From Pseudomonas sp. MWU13-2100 (GTDB lineage: Bacteria; Pseudomonadota; Gammaproteobacteria; Pseudomonadales; Pseudomonadaceae), in contig NZ_JALLIX010000003.1 in assembly GCF_023242365.1 (NCBI RefSeq), forward strand, positions 1 through 64,000: a DNA stretch of 64,000 nucleotides. The letters are read 5' to 3'. Below, piece after piece: positions 46,168 to 57,111 of the stretch; position 1 is the stretch's first letter; each line of letters begins with the position of its first letter. Both the position numbers and the translations under genes were made by a program. The notes below the pieces were generated by a model that saw only the letters and a list, made by a program, of their open reading frames with translations, was not told the DNA's origin and made no database searches.

Positions 46168-47424
46168 ATGACCACGGAAAAAGTGAAATACGGCGTTCAT
46201 TCCGAAGCCGGCAAGCTGCGCAAGGTGCTGGTCTGCTCACCGGGCCTGGCGCACCAGCGGCTGACGCCGAACAACTGCGACGAGCTGCTGTTCGACGATG
46301 TGCTCTGGGTAGCCCAGGCCAAGCGCGATCACTTCGACTTCGTCACCAAGATGCGCGAACGCGATATCGACGTCCTGGAAATGCACAACCTGCTGACCGA
46401 TATCGTCGCCCAGAAGGAAGCCCTGGACTGGATCCTCGAGCGCAAGATCACCGCCAACCAGGTCGGCCTGGGGCTGGTCCACGAGGTCGACTCGTGGTTG
46501 CGCAGCCTGGAGCCACGCAAGATCGCCGAGTTCCTGATCGGCGGTGTTTCGGCCGATGACCTGCCGAACAGCTTTGGCGGCAAGACCATCGAGATGTTCC
46601 GCGACTTCCTCGGCCACTCCAGTTTTATCCTGCCGCCGCTGCCCAACACTCAGTTCACCCGTGACACCACCTGCTGGATCTTCGGCGGCGTGACCCTCAA
46701 TCCGATGTACTGGCCGGCACGCCGCCAGGAAACCCTGCTGGCCAGCGCCATCTACAAGTTCCACCCGGAATTCGTCAACGCCGACTTCCAGGTCTGGTAC
46801 GGCGACCCGGACCAGGAGCACGGTAACGCCACCCTCGAAGGTGGCGATGTGATGCCCCTGGGCAACGGCGTGGTGCTGATCGGCATGGGCGAGCGCTCCT
46901 CGCGCCAGGCCATCGGCCAGTTGGCGCTGAACCTGTTCAAGCACAACGCGGTGGAGCGAGTGATCGTCGCCGGCCTGCCGAAGTCCCGCGCGGCCATGCA
47001 CCTGGACACCGTGTTCAGCTTCTGCGACCGCGACCTGGTGACTATCTTCCCGGAAGTGGTGAGCCAGATCGTCGCCTTCAGCCTGCGCCCTGACGACAGC
47101 AAGCCCGGTGGCATCGATGTCCGCCGGGAAGAAAGCAACTTCCTCGACACCGTCGCCAAGGCCCTCAACCTCAAGGCCCTGCGCGTGGTGGAAACCGGCG
47201 GCAACAGCTTCGCCGCCGAACGCGAACAGTGGGACGACGGCAACAACGTGGTGGCCGTGGAACCCGGCGTGGTGATCGGCTACGACCGCAACACCTACAC
47301 CAACACCTTGCTGCGCAAGGCCGGCGTGGAAGTCATCACCATCAGCGCCGGCGAACTGGGCCGTGGTCGCGGCGGTGGCCACTGCATGACCTGCCCGATC
47401 ATCCGCGACCCGATCGATTACTAA
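46168..47424 (+). CDS. arcA: Arginine deiminase
   Basis: A 418-residue enzyme that hydrolyses arginine to citrulline and ammonia. Active-site parts are visible: [35 protein letters not shown] with the catalytic His, and [10 protein letters not shown] with the nucleophile Cys406. GGAGGA precedes the ATG at 46168. It follows arcD by 35 bp. Confidence 0.97.
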   Translation: MTTEKVKYGVHSEAGKLRKVLVCSPGLAHQRLTPNNCDELLFDDVLWVAQAKRDHFDFVTKMRERDIDVLEMHNLLTDIVAQKEALDWILERKITANQVGLGLVHEVDSWLRSLEPRKIAEFLIGGVSADDLPNSFGGKTIEMFRDFLGHSSFILPPLPNTQFTRDTTCWIFGGVTLNPMYWPARRQETLLASAIYKFHPEFVNADFQVWYGDPDQEHGNATLEGGDVMPLGNGVVLIGMGERSSRQAIGQLALNLFKHNAVERVIVAGLPKSRAAMHLDTVFSFCDRDLVTIFPEVVSQIVAFSLRPDDSKPGGIDVRREESNFLDTVAKALNLKALRVVETGGNSFAAEREQWDDGNNVVAVEPGVVIGYDRNTYTNTLLRKAGVEVITISAGELGRGRGGGHCMTCPIIRDPIDY

Positions 47425-47485
47425 CCGATGTTCAAACCTGCCCTTGCCCCCACGAAGGGCCATGGCCGGATGCGTAGCGTTTCTC

Positions 47486-47513
47486 TGTAGGAGCTGGCTT
47501 GCCAGCTCCTACA
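47486..47513. repeat. REP palindrome between arcA and arcB
   Basis: A perfect 28-bp palindrome, 13-bp arms TGTAGGAGCTGGC around TT. Being inside the operon, its hairpin could protect the arcA message from 3' decay. Confidence 0.8.
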
Positions 47514-47571
47514 AGGGCGCCATGCACCCAGCCGGACAGGCGGATAACCCATACCCGAGGAGATCCAGTAA

Positions 47572-48582
47572 ATGGCTTTTAACATGCGTAACCGCAGCCT
47601 GCTGAGCTTGATGCACCACACCAATCGCGAGCTGCACTACCTGCTCGACCTGTCCCGTGACCTCAAGCGCGCCAAGTACACCGGCACCGAGCAGCAACAC
47701 CTCAAGGGCAGGAACATCGCGCTGATCTTCGAAAAGACCTCGACCCGCACCCGTTGCGCCTTCGAAGTCGCGGCCCATGACCAGGGCGCCCACGTCACCT
47801 ATATCGACCCGGTGTCGTCGCAGATCGGTCACAAGGAAAGCATGAAGGACACCGCCCGCGTACTGGGGCGGATGTTCGACGCCATCGAGTACCGCGGCTT
47901 CGAGCAGGAGATCGTCGAAGAACTGGCGAAGTTCGCCGGCGTGCCGGTATTCAACGGCCTGACCGCCGAGTTCCATCCGACGCAAATGATCGCCGACACC
48001 CTGACCATGCGCGAGCACAGCGACAAACCACTGCATGACATCAGCTACGCCTACCTGGGCGATGCGCGCTACAACATGGGCAACTCGCTGCTGATGATCG
48101 GCGCCAAGCTCGGCATGGACGTGCGTATCGGCGCGCCGAAAGCGCTGTGGCCCCATGAAGATTTCATCGCCCAGTGCAAGGCCTTTGCCGAGGAAAGCGG
48201 CGCGCGCATCACCATCACTGAAGACCCGCAGGAAGCGGTCAAGGGCGTGGACTTCATCCACACCGATATCTGGGTGTCCATGGGTGAGCCGGTGGAAGCC
48301 TGGGACGAGCGTATCGAGCAACTGATGCCCTATCAGGTCAATGCGAAAATGATGAAGGCCTCGGGCAATCCCCGGGTCAAATTCATGCACTGCCTGCCGG
48401 CGTTCCACAACAGCGAAACCAAGGTCGGCAAGGATATCGCGGCGCGTTACCCGCACCTGGCCAACGGGGTTGAAGTGACCGAGGAGGTCTTCGAGTCGCC
48501 GGCCAATATCGCCTTCGAGCAGGCGGAAAACCGCATGCACACGATCAAGGCGATCCTGGTCTCGGCGTTGGCGGATATCTGA
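47572..48582 (+). CDS. arcB: Catabolic ornithine carbamoyltransferase
   Basis: A 336-residue enzyme that turns citrulline and phosphate into ornithine and carbamoyl phosphate. The carbamoyl-phosphate loop is [12 protein letters not shown] (about residues 54-65), the ornithine/citrulline motifs are [14 protein letters not shown] and HCLPAFHN. The N-terminus [13 protein letters not shown] matches the catabolic form. It is part of arcDABC. Confidence 0.96.
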   Translation: MAFNMRNRSLLSLMHHTNRELHYLLDLSRDLKRAKYTGTEQQHLKGRNIALIFEKTSTRTRCAFEVAAHDQGAHVTYIDPVSSQIGHKESMKDTARVLGRMFDAIEYRGFEQEIVEELAKFAGVPVFNGLTAEFHPTQMIADTLTMREHSDKPLHDISYAYLGDARYNMGNSLLMIGAKLGMDVRIGAPKALWPHEDFIAQCKAFAEESGARITITEDPQEAVKGVDFIHTDIWVSMGEPVEAWDERIEQLMPYQVNAKMMKASGNPRVKFMHCLPAFHNSETKVGKDIAARYPHLANGVEVTEEVFESPANIAFEQAENRMHTIKAILVSALADI

Positions 48583-48621
48583 CGAGCCAACCTCAAACCC
48601 GTATATGTGATGAACGGTTTT

Positions 48622-48755
48622 CTGTGGCGAGCGGGCTTGCCCGCGCTGGGGTGCGAAGCGCCCCTGAAACCTGGCAACTCGATGTACCTGATAAACCGAG
48701 GTTGCAGGTTTTGCGACTGCTTCGCAGCCGAACGGGGGCAAGCCCCCTCGCCACA
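48622..48755. repeat. REP doublet between arcB and arcC
   Basis: A forward core TGTGGCGAGCGGGCTTGCCC at 48622-48641 faces an inverted GGGGGCAAGCCCCCTCGCCAC ending near 48754. The interior has GGTGCGAAGCGCCCC and CTGCTTCGCAG. It fills much of the arcB-arcC gap. Confidence 0.88.
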
Positions 48756-48810
48756 AGGCCAGGTGCCACAAGGTTCGATCGCTCTCGTTTGCTTTGGAAG
48801 GACAGTGCTT

Positions 48811-49740
48811 ATGCGTATCGTCGTAGCCCTGGGCGGTAACGCCCTCCTGCGTCGTGGTGACCCCATGACCGCGGACAATCAACGCGCCAATATCCGTATC
48901 GCCACCGAACAGATTGCCAAGATCTACCCTGGCAACCAGTTGGTCATCGCCCACGGCAATGGCCCGCAGGTCGGCCTGCTGTCCTTGCAGGCGGCGGCCT
49001 ACACCCAGGTCTCGCCCTACCCGCTGGATGTTCTCGGCGCGGAAACCGAAGGCATGATCGGCTACATCATCGAACAGGAACTGGGCAACCTGCTGGACTT
49101 CGAAGTGCCCTTCGCCACCTTGCTCACCCAGGTCGAAGTCGACCCCAAGGACCCGGCCTTCCAGCACCCGAGCAAACCCATCGGCCCGGTGTACGGCAAG
49201 GCCGAGGCAGAACAACTGGCCGCCGAAAAAGGCTGGAGCATCGCTCCTGACGGCGATAAGTTCCGCCGCGTGGTCGCCAGCCCCAAACCCAAGCGCATCT
49301 TCGAGATCCGCCCGATCAAATGGTTACTGGACAAGGGCAGTATCGTGATCTGTGCCGGCGGCGGCGGCATCCCGACCCTGTACGGCGAGGACGGCAAGCT
49401 CAAAGGAATAGAAGCCGTGATCGACAAGGACCTGTGTTCGGCGCTGCTGGCCGAACAGCTGGACGCCGACCTGCTGGTGATCGCCACGGACGTCAATGCC
49501 GCTTTTGTCGACTGGGGCCAGTCCTCCCAGAAGGCCATTATCCAGGCACACCCGGACGAGCTCGAGAAACTCGGTTTCGCCGCCGGCTCCATGGGCCCGA
49601 AAGTCCAGGCCGCGTGCGAATTCGCCCGGCACACCGGCAAGGTCGCGGTGATCGGCTCACTGGCGGATATCGAGGCGATAGTCCAAGGTAAGGCCGGTAC
49701 GCGGATCAGCACGGCGCAACCCGGCATCACCTATTCATGA
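48811..49740 (+). CDS. arcC: Carbamate kinase
   Basis: A 309-residue amino-acid-kinase-fold enzyme that makes ATP from carbamoyl phosphate and ADP. It begins [20 protein letters not shown] and contains [25 protein letters not shown] and [26 protein letters not shown], all typical. GGAAGG stands before the ATG at 48811. Confidence 0.96.
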   Translation: MRIVVALGGNALLRRGDPMTADNQRANIRIATEQIAKIYPGNQLVIAHGNGPQVGLLSLQAAAYTQVSPYPLDVLGAETEGMIGYIIEQELGNLLDFEVPFATLLTQVEVDPKDPAFQHPSKPIGPVYGKAEAEQLAAEKGWSIAPDGDKFRRVVASPKPKRIFEIRPIKWLLDKGSIVICAGGGGIPTLYGEDGKLKGIEAVIDKDLCSALLAEQLDADLLVIATDVNAAFVDWGQSSQKAIIQAHPDELEKLGFAAGSMGPKVQAACEFARHTGKVAVIGSLADIEAIVQGKAGTRISTAQPGITYS

Positions 49741-49795
49741 GAACCATCGGGCAGGCCCGTGGTCTGCCCTACTCCATGCCTTGAAGGAGAACACC

Positions 49796-50155
49796 ATGGC
49801 CACGTTCACGCCCGGTCACCTGCATATCGAACGCCATGCGCTGAACAAGGACGATTTCAGCTACAACCTGTATATCGACTACGAGGTCGCCCAGGATCCG
49901 AAGGAAGGTGCGGGCATGCGATTTACCCTGCACGGCACGATCGAGAGCAAATCCCTGGCCGAGTCGTTCTTCCTGGCCAAGGACCAGGCCTTCGACTTTG
50001 CCCGTGCCGCCAGCAATATCGCGCAGAAATACGGCATGCCGAGAAATGCCAGCATCATTTCCCTGCACAAATACTATGACGAGATGTTCGAAGATGTGCG
50101 GACGCAACTCGACGTCAAGTCAGGCGATCCGATGAAACTTGAACATTTGAGCTGA
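49796..50155 (+). CDS. DUF5064 family protein
   Basis: A 119-residue soluble protein starting MATFTPGHLHIERHALNKDD with YNLYIDYEVAQDPKEG, the signature of the Pseudomonas-specific DUF5064 family. Function is unknown. GAAGGAG precedes the ATG. It lies 55 bp after arcC with no clear terminator between, so it may be the fifth gene of the arc operon. Confidence 0.85.
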   Translation: MATFTPGHLHIERHALNKDDFSYNLYIDYEVAQDPKEGAGMRFTLHGTIESKSLAESFFLAKDQAFDFARAASNIAQKYGMPRNASIISLHKYYDEMFEDVRTQLDVKSGDPMKLEHLS

Positions 50156-50266
50156 CCAGAGGCTCGTTCCAGCAATGGGACAGGAGCGTTCGCGCGGTAG
50201 ATTTCACCAAACCCCGCGCGCCAAGGCATAATTGCCGCCCTCGCGTCCGGAACACCGAATCGCCCC

Positions 50267-51775
50267 ATGCGTATCCACGTCAGTTTCATCGACCGCGTCG
50301 GCATCACCCAGGAAGTCCTGGCCCTGCTCGGTGGACGCAATCTCAACCTGGATGCGGTGGAGATGGTTCCGCCCAACGTCTATATCGACGCCCCGACCCT
50401 CAGCCCGCAAGTGCTGGAGGAGTTGCGCGATGCGCTGTTCAGCGTCCGTGGCGTGCAGGCGGTGACGGTGGTCGACATTCTCCCGGGACAGCGCCGGCAC
50501 CTGCAACTCGACGCCCTGCTCGCGGCCATGACCGACCCGGTGCTGGCCCTCGACAGCGCCGGCCATGTGCTGCTGGCCAACCCGGCCCTGATCGCCCTGT
50601 ACGGGCGCGAGCCGGCCGGCGAAAGCGTCGCCGAACTCTTTGCCGATCCCAAGCTCCTGGACAGCTTGCTGGAAAACGGTTTTCGCCTGCCGCTGCGGGA
50701 AATCACCGTCAACGGCCAGACCCTGCTGCTGGATGCCACGCCGATCACCGATGCCGGCGCGCTGCTGACCCTCTATCAGCCGAACCGTATCGGCGAGCGC
50801 CTGTCAGCCCTGCATCACGACCATGCCGAAGGCTTCGACGCGCTGCTCGGCGAGTCTGCGGCGATCCGCACCCTCAAGACCCGCGCCCAGCGAGTCGCAG
50901 CCCTCGACGCACCGCTGCTGATCCAGGGCGAAACCGGCACCGGCAAGGAGTTGGTGGCGCGGGCCTGCCATGCCATCAGCGCGCGCCACGGCGCACCGTT
51001 CCTGGCCCTGAACTGCGCGGCCCTGCCGGAGAACCTCGCCGAAAGCGAACTGTTCGGCTACGCCCCCGGGGCCTTTACCGGGGCCCAGCGCGGCGGCAAG
51101 CCGGGACTGATGGAACTGGCGAACCAGGGCACGGTGTTTCTCGATGAAATCGGCGAAATGTCGCCGTACCTGCAAGCCAAGTTGCTGCGTTTTCTCAATG
51201 ACGGCAGCTTTCGCCGTGTGGGCGGTGACCGCGAGGTCAAGGTCAACGTGCGGATTCTCAGCGCCACCCACCGCAACCTGGAGAAGATGGTCAGCGAAGG
51301 CAGTTTTCGCGAAGACTTGTTCTACCGGCTGAACGTGCTCAACGTCGAGGTCCCGCCGCTGCGTGAACGCGGTCAGGACATCCTGCTGCTGGCGCGCTAC
51401 TTCATGCAGCAGGCCTGCACGCAGATCCAGCGCCCGGTCTGCCGGCTGGCGCCCGGGACCTACCCGGCGCTGCTGGACAACCGCTGGCCGGGCAATGTGC
51501 GGCAGTTGCAGAACGTGATCTTCCGCGCGGCGGCGATCTGCGAAAGCAGTGTGGTCGACATCGGCGACCTGGATATTGCCGGGACCTCGGTGGCGCGCCA
51601 GAGCGATCCCGAGATCGACAGCCTGGAACAGGCAGTGGAAGATTTCGAGAAGAACCTGCTGGAAAAACTCTACGTGCAGTACCCCTCGACCCGGCAACTG
51701 GCCAGCCGCTTGCAGACTTCCCATACGGCCATTGCCCATCGGCTACGCAAATACGGTATTCCCGGCAAGTCCTGA
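50267..51775 (+). CDS. gcsR: Sigma-54-dependent TyrR-like activator GcsR
   Basis: A 502-residue enhancer-binding protein. An N-terminal ACT domain (about 1-72, MRIHVSFIDRVGITQEVLAL) likely senses glycine. A PAS domain (about 78-190) and an AAA+ domain (about 200-430) follow, with Walker A GETGTGKE, the sigma-54 contact loop GAFTGA and Walker B VFLDEIGEM. A TyrR-type helix-turn-helix ends the protein (STRQLASRLQTSHTAIAHRL). GcsR of P. aeruginosa activates the adjacent glycine-cleavage operon, and this gene lies in the same place. Confidence 0.93.
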   Translation: MRIHVSFIDRVGITQEVLALLGGRNLNLDAVEMVPPNVYIDAPTLSPQVLEELRDALFSVRGVQAVTVVDILPGQRRHLQLDALLAAMTDPVLALDSAGHVLLANPALIALYGREPAGESVAELFADPKLLDSLLENGFRLPLREITVNGQTLLLDATPITDAGALLTLYQPNRIGERLSALHHDHAEGFDALLGESAAIRTLKTRAQRVAALDAPLLIQGETGTGKELVARACHAISARHGAPFLALNCAALPENLAESELFGYAPGAFTGAQRGGKPGLMELANQGTVFLDEIGEMSPYLQAKLLRFLNDGSFRRVGGDREVKVNVRILSATHRNLEKMVSEGSFREDLFYRLNVLNVEVPPLRERGQDILLLARYFMQQACTQIQRPVCRLAPGTYPALLDNRWPGNVRQLQNVIFRAAAICESSVVDIGDLDIAGTSVARQSDPEIDSLEQAVEDFEKNLLEKLYVQYPSTRQLASRLQTSHTAIAHRLRKYGIPGKS

Positions 51776-51810
51776 GGCAACCTTCGTCCGTCAAGAACAC
51801 CAGAGAACTC

Positions 51811-51895
51811 TGTGGGAGCCCGGCTTGTCGGCGAGGGTGTCCTTGGGCTCGATGCAGGGCTTGAGGGCCTCATCGCTGCCAAGCCAGCTCCCATA
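51811..51895. repeat. Degenerate REP doublet after gcsR
   Basis: TGTGGGAGCCCGGCTTGTCGGC at 51811-51832 is loosely complementary to GCTGCCAAGCCAGCTCCCATA at about 51874-51894. Confidence 0.6.
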
Positions 51896-51925
51896 GGGGC
51901 AGCGACGCCAAAAACGACCTCCATC

Positions 51926-51943
51926 TGTACTGAAAGCGCTACA
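51926..51943. promoter_or_regulatory. Candidate GcsR operator 1
   Basis: TGTACTGAAAGCGCTACA, an 18-bp inverted repeat with the right half CGCTACA shared with the next two sites. It lies about 165 bp upstream of the sigma-54 promoter. Confidence 0.6.
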
Positions 51944-51944
51944 G

Positions 51945-51962
51945 TGGAACGATTTCGCTACA
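51945..51962. promoter_or_regulatory. Candidate GcsR operator 2
   Basis: TGGAACGATTTCGCTACA begins 19 bp from the start of site 1, close to two helical turns. It fits the TGTAACG-N4-CGTTCCG pattern reported for GcsR on its reverse reading (TGTAGCG-N4-CGTTCCA). Confidence 0.65.
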
Positions 51963-52025
51963 CAACAAGACAATCCCCATTCCACAAGGCTTTGATCCTG
52001 TTGGGCTTTTTTTTTGCTCCCCAGC

Positions 52026-52043
52026 TGTAGCGATTTCGCTACA
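52026..52043. promoter_or_regulatory. Candidate GcsR operator 3
   Basis: TGTAGCGATTTCGCTACA, a perfect 18-bp palindrome with 14 bases identical in order to site 2. It lies about 70 bp before the sigma-54 promoter and inside a larger inverted repeat (TGTTGGGC at 51999 and GCCCAACA at 52053). Confidence 0.7.
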
Positions 52044-52106
52044 GCGGCTATTGCCCAACACCCATAAAAAACCCGCAATCCCTTGATTTACAAGCCTCGA
52101 GCAGTA

Positions 52107-52123
52107 TTGGCCACAAACTTGCT
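52107..52123 (+). promoter_or_regulatory. Sigma-54 promoter of gcvH-gcvP-sdaA-gcvT
   Basis: TTGGCCACAAACTTGCT has GG and GC exactly 10 bp apart, the -24/-12 arrangement of RpoN promoters. Transcription would begin near 52134, 70 bp before gcvH. Confidence 0.82.
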
Positions 52124-52203
52124 AAGGGAATCCCATTCAGCGGGACGTCGATCCCGCATCCCTGCGTCCACCTGACGACGAGTCTGGCCCCCTAGGAGTT
52201 TCC

Positions 52204-52581
52204 ATGAGCGAGTTGCGTTTTACTGAAGACCACGAATGGCTGCGTACCGAAGCCGATGGCAGTGTCACGGTCGGCATCACGGCTTTCGCCCAGGACGCCC
52301 TCGGCGACGTGGTGTTTGTGCAACTGCCGGAACTGCAGCACTACGACAAAGGCGCCGAAGCCGCCACCGTGGAATCGGTCAAGGCCGCCAGTGGCGTGTA
52401 CATGCCCTTGGACGGTGAAGTGCTCGAATTCAACCCGGTGCTGGCCGACAGCCCTGAACTGGTCAACGAAGATCCGCTGGGCGCCGGCTGGTTTTTTCGC
52501 TTCCAGCCTACCGATGCCTCGGCAGTCGCTAGACTGCTGGATCAGGCCGCCTACGACCGCCTGATCAAAGCCAACGCCTGA
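52204..52581 (+). CDS. gcvH: Glycine cleavage system H protein
   Basis: A 125-residue lipoyl carrier that shuttles the aminomethyl group between P and T proteins. The lipoylated Lys60 lies in VESVKAASGVYMPLDG. The typical start RFTEDHEWLR is present. It is the first gene of the GcsR-controlled operon and probably the second gcvH copy of the genome (gcvH2-type). Confidence 0.95.
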   Translation: MSELRFTEDHEWLRTEADGSVTVGITAFAQDALGDVVFVQLPELQHYDKGAEAATVESVKAASGVYMPLDGEVLEFNPVLADSPELVNEDPLGAGWFFRFQPTDASAVARLLDQAAYDRLIKANA

Positions 52582-52590
52582 GGAACCGTC

Positions 52591-55440
52591 ATGACTGTCA
52601 ATCTCAGCACCGCCAACGAATTCATTGCCCGTCATATCGGCCCGCGCCAGGCGGACGAACAGGCCATGCTCGAAACCCTGGGTTTCGACTCCCTGCAAGC
52701 CCTCAGCGCCAGCGTGATCCCCGACAGTATCAAGGGCACCAGCGTCCTTGACCTCGGGGCCGGGCAAAGCGAAGCCGACGCCCTGGCGTCGATCAAGGCC
52801 ATCGCCGAAAAAAACCAGCTTTTCAAGACCTACATCGGCCAGGGTTACTACAACTGCCATACGCCGTCGCCGATCCTGCGCAACCTCCTGGAGAACCCGG
52901 CCTGGTACACCGCCTACACCCCTTACCAGCCGGAAATCTCCCAGGGCCGACTGGAAGCGCTGCTGAACTTCCAGACCCTGATCAGCGACCTCAGCGGCCT
53001 GCCGATCGCCAACGCTTCGCTGCTCGACGAAGCCACCGCGGCCGCCGAAGCCATGACCTTCTGCAAGCGCCTGAGCAAGAACAAGGGCAGCATCGCCTTC
53101 TTCGCCTCCGTGCACTGCCATCCACAGACCCTCGACGTCTTGCGCACCCGTGCCGAGCCCCTGGGTATCAACGTGGTGGTCGGCGATGAACGCCAACTGA
53201 CCGACCTCAGCCCGTTCTTCGGAGCCCTGCTGCAATACCCGGCGAGCAACGGTGATCTGTTCGACTACCGTGCGCTGACCGAGCGTTTCCACGCGGCCAA
53301 CGCCCTGGTAGCGGTCGCCGCCGACCTGCTGGCCTTGACCCTGCTGACCCCGCCGGGCGAGTTCGGCGCCGACGTAGCCATCGGCAGCGCCCAGCGCTTC
53401 GGTGTTCCGCTGGGCTTCGGTGGCCCGCACGCGGCCTACTTCTCCACCCGCGATGCGTTCAAGCGCGACATGCCCGGCCGTCTGGTCGGCGTCTCGGTGG
53501 ACCGTTTCGGCAAGCCGGCCCTGCGCCTGGCCATGCAGACCCGCGAGCAACATATCCGTCGCGAGAAAGCCACCAGCAACATCTGCACCGCCCAGGTCCT
53601 GCTGGCCAACATCGCCAGCATGTACGCGGTGTATCACGGTCCAAAAGGCCTGACCCAGATCGCCCAACGCATCCACAGCCTCACCGCGATCCTGGCCAAG
53701 GGCTTCGGCGCACTGGGCCTGGCGGTCGAGCAGGAACACTTCTTCGACACCCTGACCCTGAACACCGGCGTGCATACCACCGCCCTGCACGAACAGGCCC
53801 GCGCCCAGCGCATCAACCTGCGCGTCGTGGATGCCCAGCGCCTGGGCCTGTCCCTGGACGAAACCAGCAGCCAGGCCGATATCGAAACCCTGTGGAAACT
53901 GCTGGCCGGCGGCAAGGCCCTCCCGGACTTCAACGTCCTCGCCGCGTCGGTCGAAAGCCGTATCCCGGCCGCCCTGGCGCGCCAGTCGAGCATCCTCAGC
54001 CACCCGGTGTTCAACCGCTATCACTCGGAAACCGAGCTGATGCGCTACCTGCGCAAGCTCGCCGACAAGGACCTGGCCCTGGATCGCACCATGATCCCGC
54101 TGGGTTCCTGCACCATGAAGCTCAACGCCGCCAGTGAAATGATCCCGGTGACCTGGGCCGAGTTCGGCGCCCTGCACCCGTTCGCCCCGGCAGAACAGAG
54201 CGCCGGCTACCAGCAACTGACCGATGAACTGGAAGCAATGCTCTGCGCCGCCACCGGCTACGACGCGATTTCCCTGCAACCGAACGCCGGGTCCCAGGGT
54301 GAATACGCCGGCCTGCTGGCGATCCGCGCCTACCACCAGAGCCGTGGCGACGAGCGCCGCGATATCTGCCTGATCCCTTCGTCGGCCCACGGCACCAACC
54401 CGGCCACGGCGAACATGGCCGGCATGCGCGTGATCGTCACCGCCTGCGATGCCCGCGGCAACGTCGATATCGAGGACCTGCGGGCCAAGGCCATCGAGCA
54501 CCGCGAACACCTCGCCGCGCTGATGATCACCTACCCGTCGACCCACGGTGTGTTCGAGGAAGGCATCCGCGAAATCTGCGGCATCATCCATGACAACGGC
54601 GGCCAGGTGTATATCGATGGCGCCAACATGAACGCCATGGTCGGCCTCTGCGCCCCGGGCAAGTTCGGCGGCGACGTGTCGCACCTGAACCTGCACAAGA
54701 CCTTCTGCATTCCCCACGGCGGCGGCGGCCCGGGCGTCGGCCCGATCGGCGTGAAATCACACCTGACCCCGTTCCTGCCGGGTCACGCCAGCATGGAACG
54801 CAAGGAAGGCGCGGTGTGCGCGGCACCGTTCGGCAGCGCGAGCATCCTGCCGATCACCTGGATGTATATCCGTATGATGGGTGGCGAAGGCCTCAAGCGC
54901 GCCTCGCAACTGGCGATCCTCAATGCCAACTACATCGCTCGACGCCTGGAAGAACACTACCCGGTGCTCTACAGCGGCAGCAATGGCCTGGTGGCGCACG
55001 AGTGCATCCTCGACCTGCGTCCGTTGAAGGACAGCAGCGGTATCAGTGTCGATGACGTCGCCAAGCGCCTGATCGACTTCGGTTTCCACGCCCCGACCAT
55101 GTCGTTCCCGGTGGCCGGCACCCTGATGATCGAGCCGACCGAAAGCGAATCCAAGGAAGAGCTGGACCGTTTCTGCGCAGCCATGATCCACATCCGCGAA
55201 GAAATCCGCGCGGTGGAAAACGGCAGCCTGGACAAGGACGACAACCCGCTGAAGAACGCCCCGCACACCGCGGCGGAAATCGTCGGCGAGTGGTTCCATC
55301 CGTACAGCCGCGAACAGGCGGTGTACCCGGTGGCGTCGTTGATCGAGGCCAAGTACTGGCCGCCGGTGGGGCGTGTCGACAACGTGTTCGGCGACCGCAA
55401 CCTGGTCTGCGCCTGCCCGTCGATCGAGAACTACGCTTAA
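52591..55440 (+). CDS. gcvP: Glycine dehydrogenase (decarboxylating), P protein
   Basis: A 949-residue homodimeric-type PLP enzyme that decarboxylates glycine and loads H protein. The N-terminal half is the non-catalytic lobe; the C-terminal half carries the PLP Lys in [18 protein letters not shown] and the substrate region [15 protein letters not shown]. It begins 9 bp after gcvH. No glyA follows, unlike the P. aeruginosa order. Confidence 0.96.
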   Translation: MTVNLSTANEFIARHIGPRQADEQAMLETLGFDSLQALSASVIPDSIKGTSVLDLGAGQSEADALASIKAIAEKNQLFKTYIGQGYYNCHTPSPILRNLLENPAWYTAYTPYQPEISQGRLEALLNFQTLISDLSGLPIANASLLDEATAAAEAMTFCKRLSKNKGSIAFFASVHCHPQTLDVLRTRAEPLGINVVVGDERQLTDLSPFFGALLQYPASNGDLFDYRALTERFHAANALVAVAADLLALTLLTPPGEFGADVAIGSAQRFGVPLGFGGPHAAYFSTRDAFKRDMPGRLVGVSVDRFGKPALRLAMQTREQHIRREKATSNICTAQVLLANIASMYAVYHGPKGLTQIAQRIHSLTAILAKGFGALGLAVEQEHFFDTLTLNTGVHTTALHEQARAQRINLRVVDAQRLGLSLDETSSQADIETLWKLLAGGKALPDFNVLAASVESRIPAALARQSSILSHPVFNRYHSETELMRYLRKLADKDLALDRTMIPLGSCTMKLNAASEMIPVTWAEFGALHPFAPAEQSAGYQQLTDELEAMLCAATGYDAISLQPNAGSQGEYAGLLAIRAYHQSRGDERRDICLIPSSAHGTNPATANMAGMRVIVTACDARGNVDIEDLRAKAIEHREHLAALMITYPSTHGVFEEGIREICGIIHDNGGQVYIDGANMNAMVGLCAPGKFGGDVSHLNLHKTFCIPHGGGGPGVGPIGVKSHLTPFLPGHASMERKEGAVCAAPFGSASILPITWMYIRMMGGEGLKRASQLAILNANYIARRLEEHYPVLYSGSNGLVAHECILDLRPLKDSSGISVDDVAKRLIDFGFHAPTMSFPVAGTLMIEPTESESKEELDRFCAAMIHIREEIRAVENGSLDKDDNPLKNAPHTAAEIVGEWFHPYSREQAVYPVASLIEAKYWPPVGRVDNVFGDRNLVCACPSIENYA

Positions 55441-55484
55441 CCCGGTGTAAACATCCGATTCAGCGGTGCCTGCTCCGACGTCTT

Positions 55485-55575
55485 CGCGGGCAAGCACCGC
55501 TCCCACAGGTTTTTCGTTTGTACAAAAGGTCCGGATTCAACCCGGATATTGTGGGAGCGGAGCTTGCCCGCGAAG
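55485..55575. repeat. REP doublet between gcvP and sdaA
   Basis: Inverted CGGGCAAGCACCGCTCCCACA at 55487-55507 and forward TGTGGGAGCGGAGCTTGCCC at 55550-55569. It occupies the position where glyA stands in P. aeruginosa. Confidence 0.85.
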
Positions 55576-55677
55576 AGGCCCCAGAGGCCAGCAAAAACTT
55601 CGCGGTCAAACCCGCCCCCATAAGACGCCTGACGTGCTTCCAAGCCGATAATTACTAGAAAACACCGGAGAACCCAC

Positions 55678-57054
<1,377 letters not shown>

Positions 57055-57111
57055 GCCTTATTCAAGGGGAGTGGCTCAGGCCCTCCCCTCCACCCCCTAC
57101 AAGGAGCTGCA

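Noticed and set aside
52192-54717. An 841-codon open frame on the minus strand
   Set aside because: It lies fully opposite gcvH and gcvP, has no recognisable domain, and is a shadow of high-GC codon use.
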